Below are positions 24,965 to 32,925 of a stretch of 64,000 nucleotides of DNA, piece by piece. This DNA comes from Hymenobacter ruricola. GTDB lineage: Bacteria; Bacteroidota; Bacteroidia; Cytophagales; Hymenobacteraceae. How positions within the stretch are numbered: position 1 is the stretch's first letter; each line of letters opens with the position of its first letter. Where the stretch lies: assembly GCF_015694525.1 (NCBI RefSeq), contig NZ_JADQDM010000002.1, positions 744,001 through 808,000 on the forward strand. Direction: 5' to 3'. The notes under the pieces are model-generated. The model searched no databases and was not told where the DNA came from. It was given only the letters and a program-made list of their open reading frames with translations. Position numbers and translations under genes: made by a program.

Positions 24965-26377
24965 TTACCGGTGGCGCAGAGGCCATTCCAGCCACACTTG
25001 GGTGCCGTGGCCGGGCTCGCTTTCGAGGCGCACCGTGCCGCCGTGCAACGCCATGATGCGGGCCGCCAGCGGCAGCCCAATGCCGTGCCCCGGCACCCCG
25101 CGCGCCGACGCCGCCCGGAAAAACGGCACGAACACCTGCTGCAAATCGGCGGCCGGCAAGCCGGGCCCTTCGTCCGTCACCTGCAGGGCAATGCCCGTGC
25201 TGCTGCGGGCCAGCGTGGCCGTGACGGGCCGGCCCGTGCCCGCCGAAAACTTGCAGGCGTTGTCCAGCACGTTCAGCACCGCAGACAGCAGCAGGGTTTC
25301 GTTGCCCAGCACCGCAAAAGGACCGGCACCGGCGTCCCCTCCCTCGCCAAAGTCCAGGTCGACGCGGCAGGTGGCGTGGCGGCGCAGCAGCTGCTCGTGG
25401 GCCTGCAGCAGCAGCTCGTCGAGCTGCACCTCGGCCATGGGCACCTGCGAGGGGTCGTCGGAAGCCCGCGCAATCTGGAGCAGGCCGTTGGTGAGCTGGT
25501 TGAGCTGCCGGGCCGAGTCGAGGGTGCTTTGCAGCACGCGGCGGTACTCGGCCGGCGGCCGCTCGGCCTGCAGCAAGGCCACTTCCAGCTCGCCAATGAG
25601 GGCCGTGAGCGGCGTGCGCAGCTCGTGCGAGGCGTCGCGCACGAAGGTGCGCTGGCCCGCAAAAGCCGCCTGCAGGCGGTCGAGCAGCCGGTTGAAGCGC
25701 TGGGTGAGCAGGCCGATTTCGTCGGTACTGCCGGCGCCCTGGGTCAGGCGCTGGCCCAGGTCGGTGGCCGTGATGCCGTCCACTTCGCGCACCATGCGCC
25801 GCAGGGGCCGCAGGGCCCGGCCCGCAAAAAACCAGCTGCTGCCGCCCATCACCACCAGGGCGGCCAGCAGGCCCAGGGCCAGCAGGTGGCGCAGCTCGCC
25901 CAGCTGCTGGCGGCTGTCTTCGTCCACGGAAGAGGCCACCACCACCAGCGGGCCCAGGCGGGCGTCGTGATAGAGCAGGCCCACGGTTTCGTGGTAGTTT
26001 TTTTCGGGTTCGAGCACGGCGCGGCCGTTGCGGCGCACCTCGGCCAGCCACGCGTTGGGCACGGGCTTGGCGGCCCCCTGCCCTTCCCGAAACACCAGCC
26101 GGTCGGCGGCGTCGTACACCCGGCCTTCTTCGTCGGGCAGCGTGCGGTAGAGCTGGCGCAGGTAGCGGCGGTAGAGCGCGTGCTGGCTGGCTTCGTGCTG
26201 GTTGCGGTGGCCTTCGGCGTAGGCGTGCCCCACCACCAGCGTGCGCTTGAACAAGCTCTGGGTAAACAAATTACGCCGCGACTGCAGAGTGGCGAAGTAG
26301 ATGGCCAGCGCAAACAGCAGCAGTATCACCGCCAGTATCATCCCAAACTGCAGGGCAAGCCGAAGGCGAATGGTCAT
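24965..26377 (-). CDS. Sensor histidine kinase
   Basis: Inner-membrane sensor kinase of 470 residues. A first helix (MILAVILLLFALAIYFATL), a periplasmic loop of about 130 residues, a second helix (LLALGLLAALVVMGGSSWFF) and a HAMP domain lead to the dimerisation motif ASHELRTPLTALIGELEVAL with the phospho-acceptor His. The ATPase domain has the N box (NVLDNACKFS), DEGPGLP and GHGIGLPLA. The layout resembles CusS-like kinases. It is downstream of its response regulator, separated by a 120-bp palindrome. The signal is unknown; the operator by the SulP gene hints at ion, carbon or pH status. Confidence 0.9.
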   Translation of the reverse strand: MTIRLRLALQFGMILAVILLLFALAIYFATLQSRRNLFTQSLFKRTLVVGHAYAEGHRNQHEASQHALYRRYLRQLYRTLPDEEGRVYDAADRLVFREGQGAAKPVPNAWLAEVRRNGRAVLEPEKNYHETVGLLYHDARLGPLVVVASSVDEDSRQQLGELRHLLALGLLAALVVMGGSSWFFAGRALRPLRRMVREVDGITATDLGQRLTQGAGSTDEIGLLTQRFNRLLDRLQAAFAGQRTFVRDASHELRTPLTALIGELEVALLQAERPPAEYRRVLQSTLDSARQLNQLTNGLLQIARASDDPSQVPMAEVQLDELLLQAHEQLLRRHATCRVDLDFGEGGDAGAGPFAVLGNETLLLSAVLNVLDNACKFSAGTGRPVTATLARSSTGIALQVTDEGPGLPAADLQQVFVPFFRAASARGVPGHGIGLPLAARIMALHGGTVRLESEPGHGTQVWLEWPLRHR

Positions 26378-26385
26378 TGTCTAGT

Positions 26386-26507
26386 ATGCTGATTATTTGA
26401 TGTGCTGATGTGCTGATACATTGATTTTCTCGGTGTATCAATGTGCTTTATTAACTAATCAACACTGCTGAAAAACAGCACATCAGCACATCAAATAATC
26501 AGCACAT
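26386..26507. repeat. AT-rich palindrome inside the two-component operon
   Basis: ATGCTGATTATTTGATGTGC and following bases pair with the complement at 26476-26507, with an inner ACATTGA/TCAATGT pairing. The arms contain direct repeats of GATGTGCT. It fills the gap between the response regulator stop and the kinase start and could lower kinase expression relative to the regulator. Confidence 0.75.
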
Positions 26508-26512
26508 TAACG

Positions 26513-27190
26513 TCAATCCACCTTCATCACATAGCCCATGCCCACCAGCGTGTGTATCAGCTTCGGGTCGAAGCCTTTGTCTACTTTCTTCCGCAGAAAA
26601 TTGATGTACACGTCAATCACGTTGGAGCCCGTGTCAAAGCTCATGTCCCAGACGTGCTCCAGCAAATCGGCGCGCGACACCACCCGGCCCTGGTTGCGCA
26701 GCAGGTATTCGAGCAGCGAAAACTCGCGGGCGGTGAGCTGAATGGCCTGGCCGGCCCGCTCCACGCGCTTGGCGCCGGGGTCGAGGCTGAGGTCGGCCAA
26801 GTGCAGGGTGGCCTTCGGCGCGGGGGCTTCGGTGCGGCGGCGCACCAGGGCCCGCAGCCGCGCCAGCAGCTCTTCAAAGGCAAAGGGCTTGACGAGGTAG
26901 TCGTCGGCGCCGGCGTCGAGGCCCCGGATTTTGTCGTCGGTTTCGCCCAGCGCGGTGAGCATGAGGATGGGCACGCCGGGGTCGTGGGCGCGCACCTGGC
27001 GGCACACTTCCAGGCCGCTGAGGCCGGGCAGCATCTGGTCCAGAATCAGGCAGTCGTAGTGCGCCGACTGGGCGCGGCGCAGGCCGATGAGGCCATCGGC
27101 GGCGAGGTCGACGGTGTAGTCCTGCTCGGTGAGGCCCTGGTGCAGGAACGCCGCCACGGAGGGCTCGTCTTCAACTAAAAGGATTTTCAT
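26513..27190 (-). CDS. OmpR-family response regulator
   Basis: Cytoplasmic DNA-binding regulator of 225 residues. The receiver domain starts MKILLVEDEPSVAAFL with the acidic pair, has the phosphorylatable Asp in YDCLILDQMLPG and the Lys in DYLVKPFAFEELLAR. The C-terminal winged helix includes LTAREFSLLEYLLRNQGRVVSRADLLEHVWD and ends NFLRKKVDKGFDPKLIHTLVGMGYV. It is the first large gene of the two-component unit; a 58-aa membrane protein precedes it. Likely target: the four-repeat array upstream of the SulP gene. Confidence 0.93.
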   Translation of the reverse strand: MKILLVEDEPSVAAFLHQGLTEQDYTVDLAADGLIGLRRAQSAHYDCLILDQMLPGLSGLEVCRQVRAHDPGVPILMLTALGETDDKIRGLDAGADDYLVKPFAFEELLARLRALVRRRTEAPAPKATLHLADLSLDPGAKRVERAGQAIQLTAREFSLLEYLLRNQGRVVSRADLLEHVWDMSFDTGSNVIDVYINFLRKKVDKGFDPKLIHTLVGMGYVMKVD

Positions 27191-27271
27191 GGCGCCGGAA
27201 GGTAGCGCGCGGGCGCCGAATCTGCCGGTTTTGCGGCCGGGCCAGGCGCTGCGTTGGGGTATGGCGCGGGC

Positions 27272-27448
27272 CTAGCGGGCCGCCGTAACCGCCGCGGCTG
27301 CCGGCGCCACCGGGGGCCGGGCAGGCTGCTCAACTGGCATCTGGGCCGAGCCCAGCGGCGCGGCCTGCAACCGAATGCCCAGCGCCAACAAAGCCGAAAG
27401 TATCAACGCCAGATAAAAGCGAAAATGCTGCTGAAGATTGGTGAGCAT
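27272..27448 (-). CDS. Small single-span membrane protein
   Basis: A 58-residue frame starting MLTNLQQHFRFYLALILSAL, with one hydrophobic segment (residues about 11-30) followed by a proline/alanine-rich tail ending VTAAR. It begins 59 bases after a TAATTTTG element and ends 81 bases before the response regulator, so it is probably the first gene of the two-component transcript. Small membrane proteins in such positions often tune the kinase; that role is only suggested here. No homologue is recognised. Confidence 0.5.
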   Translation of the reverse strand: MLTNLQQHFRFYLALILSALLALGIRLQAAPLGSAQMPVEQPARPPVAPAAAAVTAAR

Positions 27449-27506
27449 GACAATAAAGCAACTTCCACATTGACCAGCCAGCGCGGCAGAGTCAAATTTT
27501 TATGCT

Positions 27507-27514
27507 CAAAATTA
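27507..27514 (-). promoter_or_regulatory. -7 element for the two-component unit
   Basis: TAATTTTG on the minus strand, a perfect TAnnTTTG match in an AT-rich stretch. The -33 side shows only TTTT at a short distance. Confidence 0.45.
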
Positions 27515-27810
27515 CTTTTAGCCGGGGTTGAAAACCGTGTTTCTAGCCGAGCTTAAGTTTACGCAGGACAAATGGCCGGTTCTTCTCGGCGAGCAAGCGC
27601 ACCGCTGCGCGGACACCGGGAACCGCCCAGGCAACGGCCATACAACCTGCGCTGCCACCGCCCCCATCCCGCGCCCGGGGCGCAAACGGATTAGTTGCTA
27701 GCGACAACACTACCCCGCCCCCGGCACGTATAGGAAACTCAGCCGTGGAAAGTGAGGACGTTGATTCCGAGCATCTTTTTTCCGCGCCCCACTTCTTCCT
27801 TTTCCACCTT
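27515..27810. other. Divergent intergenic region
   Basis: About 300 bases between the two-component unit (minus) and the pao operon (plus). No gene is convincing: a minus-strand frame across it reads into paoA antisense. The part next to paoA is AT-richer and should hold its promoter, but no clear TAnnTTTG was found. Confidence 0.4.
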
Positions 27811-28404
27811 ATGAGCCACGTTACCCAAGCTCCGCTGGGCCGCCCGCCGGTGGCCCTGGCCCCCACCCAACCCGTTGCGCTGCGGATAAACGGCGCACTC
27901 CATTCCCTCAACATTGCGCCGTGGACCACGCTGCTCGATGCCCTGCGGGAATACCTGGACCTGACCGGCACCAAAAAAGGCTGCGACCACGGCCAGTGCG
28001 GCGCCTGCACGGTGCTCGTCGACGGCAAGCGCATCAACTCCTGCCTGAGTTTGGCCGTGATGCACGAGGACTCCGACATCACCACGATTGAGGGCCTGGG
28101 TACGGCGGAACAACTCAGCCCGCTGCAACAGGCCTTTATCGACCACGATGCCTTTCAGTGCGGCTACTGCACGCCGGGCCAGATTTGCTCGGCTCAGGGC
28201 CTCATCAACGAAGGCCGGGCCAAAACGGAGGATGAAGTGCGCGAACTGATGAGTGGCAATCTGTGCCGCTGCGGGGCGTATTCCAACATCCTGACCGCCG
28301 TGATGGAAGTATTGGACAACCAGCAGGCCGGACTGCCCGCGGGCGAATGGTCGGCCGGCGCGGCCCGGCCCCACGATGCGCCCGCCGAGGCGCCGAAGCA
28401 ATAA
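27811..28404 (+). CDS. paoA: Aldehyde oxidoreductase, 2Fe-2S subunit
   Basis: Iron-sulfur subunit (197 residues) of a three-subunit molybdenum hydroxylase of the PaoABC (YagTSR) type. It binds two [2Fe-2S] clusters: the plant-ferredoxin-like one at GCDHGQCGACTVLVDG plus the fourth Cys in INSCL, and the second at QCGYCTPGQI and NLCRCGAY. It passes electrons from the Mo cofactor to FAD. Start MSHVTQAPLG at 27811; E. coli PaoA has a Tat signal but none is visible here, so this version may be cytoplasmic. Followed by paoB after 17 bases. Confidence 0.9.
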   Translation: MSHVTQAPLGRPPVALAPTQPVALRINGALHSLNIAPWTTLLDALREYLDLTGTKKGCDHGQCGACTVLVDGKRINSCLSLAVMHEDSDITTIEGLGTAEQLSPLQQAFIDHDAFQCGYCTPGQICSAQGLINEGRAKTEDEVRELMSGNLCRCGAYSNILTAVMEVLDNQQAGLPAGEWSAGAARPHDAPAEAPKQ

Positions 28405-28421
28405 CTCCTCATTCAGACCTG

Positions 28422-29447
28422 ATGAACAGCTTCACCTTTACCCAAGCCCCGGCCGTGGCCGCGGCCGTGCAGGACAACCTGGCGCACGAAGACGCGGCCT
28501 ACATCGGCGGCGGCACCAATCTGCTGGATTTGATGAAGGAAAACGTGGCCCGGCCCACGCACCTCATCGGCCTCAAAAAGACCGGCCTCGCCGCCATTGA
28601 GTCCCTGCCGGATGGCGGCCTGCGCCTCGGCGCCCTGGCCACCAACGCCGACACCGCCTGGCACCCCGACGTGGAAAAGCGTTACCCGCTGCTCAGCCAG
28701 GCCGTATTGGCCGGGGCCAGCCCGCAGCTGCGCAACATGGCCACCGACGGCGGCAACCTCATGCAGCGCACCCGCTGCTACTACTTTTACGACCTGGCCA
28801 CGCCCTGCAACAAGCGCGAGCCGGGCTCGGGCTGCTCGGCCATTGGCGGCTACAACCGCATTCACGCCATTCTGGGCACCAGCGAGAGCTGCATCGCCAC
28901 CCACCCGTCCGACATGTGCGTGGCGCTGGCCGCCCTGGCCGCCACCGTGCGGGTGAGCGGGCCCCACGGCGAGCGCACCATTGCTTTTGGGGATTTTCAC
29001 CGCCTGCCCGGCGACGCGCCCGAGCGCGACAACACCCTGGAGCCCGGCGAGTTAATAACCGGCCTCGACCTGCCTGCCAAAGGCTTCGAGAAAAACTACA
29101 GCTACCTCAAGCTGCGCGACCGCACCAGCTACGCCTTTGCGCTGGTGAGCGTGGCCGCCGCGCTGGAGCTGGACGGCGACACCATAAAGGATGCGCGGCT
29201 GGCGCTGGGCGGCGTGGCCCACAAACCCTGGCGCGACCCAGCGGCCGAAGCCCTGCTCATCGGCCAGCCCGCCACGGCTGACACCTTCCGGCGCGCGGCG
29301 GCGCAGGTGTTGGAAGGCGCTCAGGGCTATGGCCACAATACGTTCAAGATTGAGCTGGCCCGGCGCGCCATCGTGCGCGCCCTCAAGCAAGCCACCGAAA
29401 TGACCCAGCGCACCGACGACAACGCCTTTCTAAATTCCAACCCGTGA
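28422..29447 (+). CDS. paoB: Aldehyde oxidoreductase, FAD subunit with extra 4Fe-4S site
   Basis: FAD-binding subunit (341 residues). The FAD motif is IGGGTNLLDLMKENV; TDGGNLMQRTRC and SESCIATHPSDMCVALAAL follow. The segment between them (RCYYFYDLATPCNKREPG and SGCSA) carries the extra cysteine loop that binds a [4Fe-4S] cluster in PaoB, which separates this type from ordinary xanthine dehydrogenase FAD subunits. It takes electrons from the 2Fe-2S subunit. It starts at 28422, 17 bases after paoA. A palindromic repeat separates it from paoC. Confidence 0.9.
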   Translation: MNSFTFTQAPAVAAAVQDNLAHEDAAYIGGGTNLLDLMKENVARPTHLIGLKKTGLAAIESLPDGGLRLGALATNADTAWHPDVEKRYPLLSQAVLAGASPQLRNMATDGGNLMQRTRCYYFYDLATPCNKREPGSGCSAIGGYNRIHAILGTSESCIATHPSDMCVALAALAATVRVSGPHGERTIAFGDFHRLPGDAPERDNTLEPGELITGLDLPAKGFEKNYSYLKLRDRTSYAFALVSVAAALELDGDTIKDARLALGGVAHKPWRDPAAEALLIGQPATADTFRRAAAQVLEGAQGYGHNTFKIELARRAIVRALKQATEMTQRTDDNAFLNSNP

Positions 29448-29456
29448 ATGTTTGGC

Positions 29457-29546
29457 CGTCATGCAGAGCGTAGCGAAGCATCTCTACCTCAATACTAAAA
29501 TCAGTTAGTTGCGCGGTAAAGATGCTTCGCTGCGCTCTGCATGACG
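29457..29546. repeat. Intergenic palindrome, GTCATGCAGAGCG family, inside the pao operon
   Basis: Arms CGTCATGCAGAGCGTAGCGA and its near complement GCTGCGCTCTGCATGACG. It lies between paoB and paoC, spanning most of the 146-base gap. Confidence 0.85.
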
Positions 29547-29593
29547 TTCTCAATTCTAGTCGGAACACACAACATCCCACGCTCTGAAACTCC

Positions 29594-31834
29594 ATGACAC
29601 TCCAAACCGACTACATCGGCAAGCCCACCAACCGCGTGGACGGCCCGGCCAAAGTGCTGGGCACCGCCAAGTACGCCGCCGAATTCAACGTGCCCAACTT
29701 GCTCTACGGCTACGTGGTGAGCAGCCCGATTACCAAGGGCAACATCACGAAAATCGACGCGGCGCCGGTGCTGGCGCTGCCGGGCGTACACCGGGTGTTC
29801 TCGCACGAGAACGTGCCCTCGCTGGCGTGGTTCGACCGCAGCTACAAGGACGACGTGGCGCCCGGCGGCTCGCCGTTTCGCCCGTTGCATTCGGCCGAAA
29901 TCAAGTTCAGCCAGCAGCCGGTGGCGCTGGTGGTGGCCGACACGTTTGAGCTGGCCCGCTACGCGGCTTCCATCCTGCACATTGAGTACGAGGAAGAGGC
30001 CCACGAAACCGAACTGGCGAAGCACCTGGACGAGGCCTACCAGCCCGGCAAGGGCAAAACCGGCTACCAGCCGCCGAAGTCGCGCGGCAACTTCGGGCGC
30101 GGCTGGGCGCAGGGCGTGGCCCACATGGAAGGCCAGTACTCGCACCACGCGCAGCACCACAACCCCATGGAGATGTTTGCCAGCACGGTAGAATGGCTGG
30201 GTGACAAAAAGCTGAACGTGTACGACAAAACCCAGGGCGCCTTCAACAGCCAGCAGTACATCATGAAGGTGTTTGGGCTGAGCAAGGAGCAGGCGCGGGT
30301 GGTGTCGAAGTACACCGGCGGCGGGTTCGGCTCGGGATTGCGGCCGCAGTACCAGCTGTTTATGGCCGTGCTGGCCGCGCTGGAGCTAGAACGCTCGGTG
30401 CGCGTGTCGCTCACGCGGCAGCAGATGTTCAGCTTCGGCCACCGGCCCGAAACCCTGCAGCACGTGGCCCTGGCCGCGGCGGCTGATGGCTCGCTCACCG
30501 GCATCAACCACGTGGCGGTGGCCGAAACCTCGCAGTTTGAGGATTTCACCGAAAACGTGGTGGGCTGGAGCGGCACACTCTACGATTGCAAGAACGTGCA
30601 GCTGGACTACCGCCTGGCCAAGCTCGACGTATTTACGCCCCTCGACATGCGGGCGCCGGGCGCGGCCACGGGCTCCATCGGGCTGGAAATTGCGATGGAC
30701 GAAATGGCCTACGCCGCCGGCCTCGACCCGCTCGAATTCCGCATCCGCAACTACTCCGATTTCGACCAGGCCCAAAACCTGCCCTACAGCAGCAAAAACC
30801 TGCGCGCCTGTTACCGCGAAGGCGCCGCCAAATTCGGCTGGGAGCGGCGCGACCCGCGCCCCGGCTCCATGCGCGACGGCAACCTGCTGGTGGGCTGGGG
30901 CATGGGCGGCGGCATCTGGGACGCCCAAAAGCAGCCCGCCCAGGCCCAAGCCAGCCTCGACGCCGACGGCCACCTCACCGTGAGCAGCGGCTCCAACGAC
31001 ATCGGCACGGGCACCTACACCATCATGACGCAGATTGCGGCCGAAAGCCTGGGCCTGCCCCTCGAAGCCGTCACCTTCGTGCTCGGCGACACGGAGCTGC
31101 CCGAAGCGCCCGTGCAAGGCGGTTCCTGGACGGCTGCGTCCATCGGCACGGCCGTGCAGGAAGCCTGCGCCGCCCTGGGCGAAGAGCTGCTGAAACAGGC
31201 CCAAAAGATGGACCATGCCGCTTTCAAAGGCGTCAAAATCGACGACGTGCAGTTTGCCAACGGCCAGATGCGCCTGCGCACCGACCTCACCCAGGCCGTA
31301 GTGCTGCGCGACCTGGTGCAAGCCAGCGGCCAGCCCAAAATCGAAGCCAAAAACGCCAAGCTGCCCGGCCTCATCGACATGGTGAAACCGCCCAAATACT
31401 CCATGCACGCCCACAACGCGGTATTTGCCGAGGTGAAAGTGGACCCGGACCTGGGCACCGTGCACGTCACCCGCGTGGTGAACGCCGTGGCCGCCGGCCG
31501 CATCGTCAACCCTAAAACGGCCCGCAGCCAGGTGCTGGGCTCGGTGGTCTGGGGCATCAGCATGGCCCTGATGGAGGAGTCGGTGATGGACCACCGCTTC
31601 GGCCGCTTCATGAACCACAACTACGCCGAGTACCACATTCCGGTGAACGCCGACATCCACGACATCGACGTGATTTTCGTGCACGAGGAAGACGCCGAAG
31701 TGAACCCGCTCGGCATCAAAGGCCTGGGCGAAGTGGGCCTGCTGGGCGTGGCCGCGGCCGTGTGCAACGCCATCTACCACGCCACCGGCAAGCGCGTGCG
31801 GGACTTGCCGGTCACCATCGACAAGCTGCTGTAG
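29594..31834 (+). CDS. paoC: Aldehyde oxidoreductase, molybdopterin subunit
   Basis: Catalytic molybdenum subunit (746 residues) of the aldehyde oxidoreductase. It starts MTLQTDYIGKPTNRVDGPAK, the usual opening of this family, with KVLGTAKYAAEF. Mo-cofactor regions include YTGGGFGSG, DMRAPGAATGSIGLEIAMDE and the C-terminal GIKGLGEVGLLGVAAAV, in which the Glu of GLGEVG is the active-site base. The enzyme oxidises aldehydes to acids; the exact substrate is unknown. It ends at a strong terminator. Its last 105 bases and the terminator recur 966 bases downstream, beyond the toxin gene. Confidence 0.92.
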   Translation: MTLQTDYIGKPTNRVDGPAKVLGTAKYAAEFNVPNLLYGYVVSSPITKGNITKIDAAPVLALPGVHRVFSHENVPSLAWFDRSYKDDVAPGGSPFRPLHSAEIKFSQQPVALVVADTFELARYAASILHIEYEEEAHETELAKHLDEAYQPGKGKTGYQPPKSRGNFGRGWAQGVAHMEGQYSHHAQHHNPMEMFASTVEWLGDKKLNVYDKTQGAFNSQQYIMKVFGLSKEQARVVSKYTGGGFGSGLRPQYQLFMAVLAALELERSVRVSLTRQQMFSFGHRPETLQHVALAAAADGSLTGINHVAVAETSQFEDFTENVVGWSGTLYDCKNVQLDYRLAKLDVFTPLDMRAPGAATGSIGLEIAMDEMAYAAGLDPLEFRIRNYSDFDQAQNLPYSSKNLRACYREGAAKFGWERRDPRPGSMRDGNLLVGWGMGGGIWDAQKQPAQAQASLDADGHLTVSSGSNDIGTGTYTIMTQIAAESLGLPLEAVTFVLGDTELPEAPVQGGSWTAASIGTAVQEACAALGEELLKQAQKMDHAAFKGVKIDDVQFANGQMRLRTDLTQAVVLRDLVQASGQPKIEAKNAKLPGLIDMVKPPKYSMHAHNAVFAEVKVDPDLGTVHVTRVVNAVAAGRIVNPKTARSQVLGSVVWGISMALMEESVMDHRFGRFMNHNYAEYHIPVNADIHDIDVIFVHEEDAEVNPLGIKGLGEVGLLGVAAAVCNAIYHATGKRVRDLPVTIDKLL

Positions 31835-31906
31835 CGACTGCGGCGGCCGGTGCCGCTGACGTAACACGAGAACGCCCCGCAACTGGTTAGTTGCGGGGCG
31901 TTTTTT
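31730..31906 (+). repeat. Direct repeat copy 1: paoC 3' end plus terminator
   Basis: Collinear without gaps with 32696-32872 (offset 966 bases), about 90 percent identical by eye. The repeat begins at GAAGTGGGCCT and runs through the stop codon and the terminator stem. Confidence 0.85.
31871..31906 (+). terminator. Terminator of the pao operon
   Basis: AACGCCCCGCAAC pairs with GTTGCGGGGCGTT and T6 follows. Nearly the same hairpin recurs at 32837-32868 and 35625-35658. Confidence 0.93.
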
Positions 31907-31925
31907 ATAGGTTACTATTTCAATG

Positions 31926-32063
31926 CTATGCTTTCACCTGCACCACTTTGCCATTCTCGGAAACTACTACATAAGAATTCGTCTGGCGCTTTTTCGTCAG
32001 CATCCGCTCCACTGCCAGCTTAGTGCCTTGCAGTACTTTTTCTTTAATTTCTGTCTGAGTCAT
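31926..32063 (-). CDS. Small partner of the zeta-type toxin (putative antitoxin)
   Basis: A 45-residue basic protein starting MTQTEIKEKVLQGTKLAVER and ending VVVSENGKVVQVKA. Its start overlaps the 3' end of the zeta-like kinase gene by 20 bases on the same strand, the usual arrangement of translationally coupled toxin-antitoxin pairs. An N-terminal helix is followed by a short beta hairpin. I recognise no named antitoxin family; the role is inferred from position and size. The order is toxin first, antitoxin second. It is too short for most gene callers. Confidence 0.6.
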   Translation of the reverse strand: MTQTEIKEKVLQGTKLAVERMLTKKRQTNSYVVVSENGKVVQVKA

Positions 32064-32634
32064 AGCCAGCGAGTTGGTGGATTATCTGCCACTTAGGCAA
32101 ATCTACAATAGTATCTGATAGCGTACTCTGGCTTTCGGCAATTAGTTCGGGTTGGGTGCGCGAATTGTCGATGAGCAGCCAGTAATCTACCCGGCTTTTA
32201 TACAGATGCAGAAAGTTGCTCAACCCCGCCCGGTAGCGGCGGGCAATAACCTCCGCAGGGATATGATGCCCGCCCTCCGCCACGCGCGCCCGCACCCGTA
32301 CAACCGCTAGCTCTATGCTATCTAACCAGTAGTACACCAGCGTAACGGTGTAACCCTGCGCTTTGGCGCGCTCAATCAGCCCCACAAAGCTGCGGGTTGC
32401 CAGGGTGGTTTCAAACGCGAAATCAGCCTGTTGGGCTAGCAAATCCTGTATCCGACGCAGCATGATGCGGCCCGCTTCTATCGACACCTTTTCCGGTCGG
32501 AAAGGCGAAAGCCCCCGGGCAATTTCATCCGCGTTGACAAACTCCCGCACTTGCAAAAGCTCCGGCAGCACCGTGAAGGAAGCCGTGGTTTTGCCAGCCC
32601 CGTTGCAACCGGCAATGATATAGAGACTGGGCAA
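32044..32634 (-). CDS. Zeta-toxin-like P-loop kinase (COG4185 type)
   Basis: A 196-residue P-loop protein. The start of the conserved domain, LPSLYIIAGCNGAGKTTASF, contains the Walker A motif; NADEIARGLSPFRPE and FAFETTLATRSFVGLIERA are characteristic of zeta-toxin-like kinases and the COG4185 group. Zeta toxins phosphorylate UDP-N-acetylglucosamine; whether this branch does is not known. The domain begins at a TTG codon (32634) where relatives have ATG. The only upstream ATG, at 32739, reads through the antisense of the duplicated paoC end, so it is probably not the native start. Either a TTG start is used or the original start was lost when the duplication formed. Confidence 0.7.
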   Translation of the reverse strand: MPSLYIIAGCNGAGKTTASFTVLPELLQVREFVNADEIARGLSPFRPEKVSIEAGRIMLRRIQDLLAQQADFAFETTLATRSFVGLIERAKAQGYTVTLVYYWLDSIELAVVRVRARVAEGGHHIPAEVIARRYRAGLSNFLHLYKSRVDYWLLIDNSRTQPELIAESQSTLSDTIVDLPKWQIIHQLAGYDSDRN

Positions 32635-32695
32635 TTTGGTGGACTGGTGAATGATTCTCCGGCAAAGAAACCTTCTCCGCTCCAAACAAACCGCA

Positions 32696-32800
32696 GAAGT
32701 GGGCCTGCTGGGCGTGGCCGCGGCCGTGTGCAACGCCACCTACCACGCCACCGGCAAGCGCGTGCGCGACCTGCCCGTCACGATTGACAAGCTGCTGTAG
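32696..32800 (+). pseudogene. Duplicated 3' end of paoC (34 codons)
   Basis: Encodes EVGLLGVAAAVCNATYHATG and onward to TIDKLL-stop, identical to the paoC C-terminus except Ile to Thr. The DNA differs at six positions in 94 after the first bases. It has no start and no upstream part, so it is a remnant of a recombination or of a lost paralogue. The similarity continues through the terminator to 32872. Confidence 0.85.
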
Positions 32801-32836
32801 CAACCCCGGCGGCTGGTGCCGCTGCAGTGACATGGA

Positions 32837-32868
32837 AACGCCCCGCGACTGGTTGGTTGCGGGGCGTT
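32837..32868. terminator. Duplicated terminator stem
   Basis: AACGCCCCGCGAC...GTTGCGGGGCGTT, the second copy of the pao operon hairpin, but with TACTGTTTT instead of T6. It may still act on the HEPN transcript arriving from the other side. Confidence 0.6.
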
Positions 32869-32925
32869 ACTGTTTTAATATTATGCTTCGCTACCGGCCC
32901 AAAGCCTGTATTATAGGTCTTTTCT

